NCBI RefSeq assembly: GCF_001667505.1
Contig: NZ_LZHZ01000025.1
Span: 62,001 to 126,000, forward strand
Direction: 5' to 3'
From: Mycobacterium sp. ACS1612
Lineage (GTDB): Bacteria; Actinomycetota; Actinomycetes; Mycobacteriales; Mycobacteriaceae
DNA length: 64,000 nt
The notes under the pieces are model-generated. The model saw nothing but the letters and a program-made list of their open reading frames with translations. It did no database searches and was not told the DNA's origin. Position numbers and translations under genes: made by a program. Positions 61,890 through 64,000 of this stretch are shown here, one piece after another; position 1 is the first letter of the stretch; each line of letters opens with the position of its first letter.

Positions 61890-64000
61890 ATGGTTCGGTG
61901 CGGGTCGTGCGGTAGCGACCTGCGTCCGATAGCGCGCTTCTGCGACGTGTGCGGGCGCCCGGTCACGCCGCAGGCAGCGACGGGTGAGCACAAGCAGGTG
62001 ACGGTGTTGTTCGCCGACGTCGTCGGATCGATGAAGCTCGCCGCGACACTGGACGCCGAGCGACTCCAGGAGGTGATGAACGAACTGTTCAACCGCGCGG
62101 CCGCAGTGGTGCAGCGCTACCAGGGCACCGTCGACAAGTTCACCGGCGACGGGTTGATGGCCCTGTTCGGTGCGCCGGTTGCGTTGGAGGACCACGCGGT
62201 GCGCGCATGCATCGCCGCGCTCGAGATTCAATCGGTCACGAAGGAACTTGCCGCCGAGGTCCTGCGTCGCGACGGTGTCACGCTGGATATCCGGGTCGGA
62301 TTGAATTCCGGCGACGTCGTTGTCGGCGAAATCGGCTCAGGGCCGGGGAGATACACCGCTGTCGGGCATCCCGTCGGTATGGCGCAACGCATGGAGGCCG
62401 CTGCACCGGTCGGCGGCGTGCTCTGCGCGCTGTCGACGGCGGATCTGGTGGCGGCCGCCGCCCAACTGGGACCGGTGCTGCAGGTTGCCGTGAAAGGTAC
62501 GGACGAGCCCGTGCCCGTGCGGGCACTGCTCGCGATCGAATCCGACCGAATGGTGTTGGGCCGCAACGAAGGTCAGATACTCGGCCGCGATGCCGAGTTG
62601 TCTTGCCTCGAGTACACATTGGATGCCGGGCCGGGTTGCTTCGTCGCGGTGGTCGGCGGGCCGGGGGTTGGCAAGAGCCGACTGATCAACGAGTTCACCT
62701 CGATCGCGGCCGGTCGAGGCGCCGACGTCGTCGTCGCCCGGTGCGAGGCCCACACCGCCACAGTGGCCTTCAGCGCGTTGTCGCGGCTGTTGCGCGCGAT
62801 GTTCGACGTGGACCGGCTGCCCGAGGCCGAGGCACGTGCGCACACCGTGGCCCAGTACGCGGGCATGCTGACGGAAGACTCCGCCGACGCCCGAATTCTG
62901 TTTGACGCGATGCGAATCGGCGCCGCCAAGGCGCCGCCTCTACAAGTCAGTGTCGACGGGCGTCGGCGCCGCCTCGCGGAGATGATGACGCAGGCCGTCC
63001 GTGAACGCCCCCGCCGCACCGTGTTCATCCTCGAGGACGCGCACTGGATCGACGAGCCCACTGACGGCGTGCTTGCCGAGTTCGCCACCAATCTCGCCGC
63101 AACAGAGTCGATTCTGGTCGCCACCTATCGGCCGGAGTTCCACGGGGCGCTCAGTGCGAACGCGGATCAGATCGTGCCGCTGCAGCCGCTTTCGGAGTCG
63201 TCATCGGTGCGCGTGATCGGCCAACTGCTCGGCGACCATCCGTCGGTCGTGGGCCTTGCCAAACGTATCGCTTCTGCTGCTGCGGGAAATCCGTTTTTCA
63301 TCGAAGAGATCGTCCGCGACCTCGCAGGTCGCGGCGTGTTGTCGGGTAGCCGCGGCCGGTACCGCTTGTTGGACGATGTCGACGAGATCTCGGTGCCCGG
63401 CACCGTGCAGGCAGTCCTTGCCGCCCGCATCGATCGACTGCCCGGTGACGCGAAAGCCATGCTCAACGCGGCGGCCGTGATCGGCAGCCAGTTCGACCTC
63501 GAGTCGCTGCGTGTGCTGAAGGAGATCCAGTCCGATCAGCTGGCCGAGTTGGTGTCGGCGGAATTGATCGACCAAACCGAATTCACGCCCCGCCAACGCT
63601 TTTGTTTCAGGCATCCGCTGGTCCGCGCCGTGGCCTACGAGTCGCAGTTGACTTCGACCAGGGTGGACGCCCACGGCAGACTGGCCGCTGCGATCGAGGC
63701 CCGCGACCCGAGCACCGTCGAGGAGAACGCGGCGCTGATCGCCAGCCACCTCGAGGCGGCGGGCAGGTTGGCCGCGGCGTACCAGTGGCACATGCGCGCG
63801 GCGGACTGGCTCAGGTCCCGTGACCTTGCCGCCGCACGCACCCAGTGGGCGCGCGCTCGATACATCGCCGATCAACTGCCCGACGACCACGACGGCGTCA
63901 TCGCCATGCGGATCGCGCCGCGCACGTTACTGGTGTCGACGACCTTCTTCGTCGGCGACGCCGACGACAGCGACGAGCGTTACCGTGAACTCCGCGACCT
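61890..64000 (+). CDS. Zinc-ribbon/adenylate cyclase/AAA ATPase regulator (partial, runs off right edge)
   Basis: A reading frame open to the window end, at least 703 codons. Residues 4-21 form a small zinc ribbon (C-x-x-C ... C-x-x-C). Residues 40-210 form a class III cyclase domain with V-L-F-A-D-V-V-G-S and F-T-G-D-G-L-M-A-L. An ATPase region follows with G-G-P-G-V-G-K-S-R and I-L-E-D-A-H-W-I-D. ATG 61890 has GGAGAAGA ten bases upstream; GTG 61872 is an alternative. It would make a cyclic nucleotide under control of a nucleotide-sensing part. The C-terminal part is outside the window. Confidence 0.85.
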   Translation, partial: MVRCGSCGSDLRPIARFCDVCGRPVTPQAATGEHKQVTVLFADVVGSMKLAATLDAERLQEVMNELFNRAAAVVQRYQGTVDKFTGDGLMALFGAPVALEDHAVRACIAALEIQSVTKELAAEVLRRDGVTLDIRVGLNSGDVVVGEIGSGPGRYTAVGHPVGMAQRMEAAAPVGGVLCALSTADLVAAAAQLGPVLQVAVKGTDEPVPVRALLAIESDRMVLGRNEGQILGRDAELSCLEYTLDAGPGCFVAVVGGPGVGKSRLINEFTSIAAGRGADVVVARCEAHTATVAFSALSRLLRAMFDVDRLPEAEARAHTVAQYAGMLTEDSADARILFDAMRIGAAKAPPLQVSVDGRRRRLAEMMTQAVRERPRRTVFILEDAHWIDEPTDGVLAEFATNLAATESILVATYRPEFHGALSANADQIVPLQPLSESSSVRVIGQLLGDHPSVVGLAKRIASAAAGNPFFIEEIVRDLAGRGVLSGSRGRYRLLDDVDEISVPGTVQAVLAARIDRLPGDAKAMLNAAAVIGSQFDLESLRVLKEIQSDQLAELVSAELIDQTEFTPRQRFCFRHPLVRAVAYESQLTSTRVDAHGRLAAAIEARDPSTVEENAALIASHLEAAGRLAAAYQWHMRAADWLRSRDLAAARTQWARARYIADQLPDDHDGVIAMRIAPRTLLVSTTFFVGDADDSDERYRELRD

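Overview
The window is a high-GC actinobacterial chromosome segment. The gene order from EchA8/EchA9 through a Bax-inhibitor-like protein, FadA3, LipU, Cbs, Pra, MetB, GreA, Mca, a short-chain prenyl synthase, CoaA, GlyA, DesA2, PhoH2, fumarase and GlpX follows the Rv1070c-Rv1101c block of Mycobacterium tuberculosis. Extra genes such as two sulfatases, paired SHMTs and a RiPP cluster suggest a fast-growing mycobacterium (Mycolicibacterium-like). This is judged from remembered protein similarity; no search was run.

Layout. 1-4.6 kb: beta-oxidation and related genes (echA8 partial, echA9, fadA3) around a BI-1 membrane protein and an AbiEi/Vsr-like gene bracketed by inverted repeats. 4.6-16.8 kb: lipases, cystathionine beta-synthase and gamma-synthase, three Pra/RDD membrane proteins, an acyl-CoA dehydrogenase, a flavin monooxygenase, a GPP34 protein and greA. 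17-27 kb: mca operon with overlapping genes, hemolysin III, Z-prenyl synthase, membrane proteins, coaA and a DUF885 peptidase-like gene. 27-33.7 kb: two unlike SHMTs in tandem, desA2, a small phoAT-like ORF overlapping phoH2, a polysaccharide deacetylase and an antiporter remnant. 33.7-46.6 kb: a membrane metallophosphatase, tandem giant LuxR (LAL) regulators, fum, glpX, a DUF4245 protein, a dienelactone hydrolase and an AI-2E transporter. 46.6-48.2 kb: two coupled SDRs under a KstR-type operator.

The most unusual region is 48.27-54.45 kb. It is a compact class I lanthipeptide-type operon read on the minus strand: precursor, LanC cyclase, LanB elimination domain and LanB glutamylation domain, the last two as separate overlapping genes. 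A divergent erythromycin-esterase-family gene lies beside it. The 77-residue precursor holds two identical 8-residue repeats (D-T-N-G-C-T-N-C) in its middle, encoded with mostly different synonymous codons, and continues with a 31-residue cysteine-free C-terminal tail. A hairpin separates the precursor from lanC, and a strong palindrome sits upstream of the precursor. No transporter, leader protease or immunity gene is visible.

54.7-64 kb: an SRPBCC protein, an operon of two paralogous sulfatases with a HAD phosphatase and the sulfatase-activating formylglycine enzyme, an alpha/beta hydrolase, a DUF1876 protein with a 2H-phosphoesterase, a perfect 23-bp inverted repeat, and the start of a zinc-ribbon/adenylate cyclase/ATPase regulator that runs off the right edge. 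No rRNA, tRNA, CRISPR array or insertion sequence was seen. No gene-free stretch exceeds about 300 bases.
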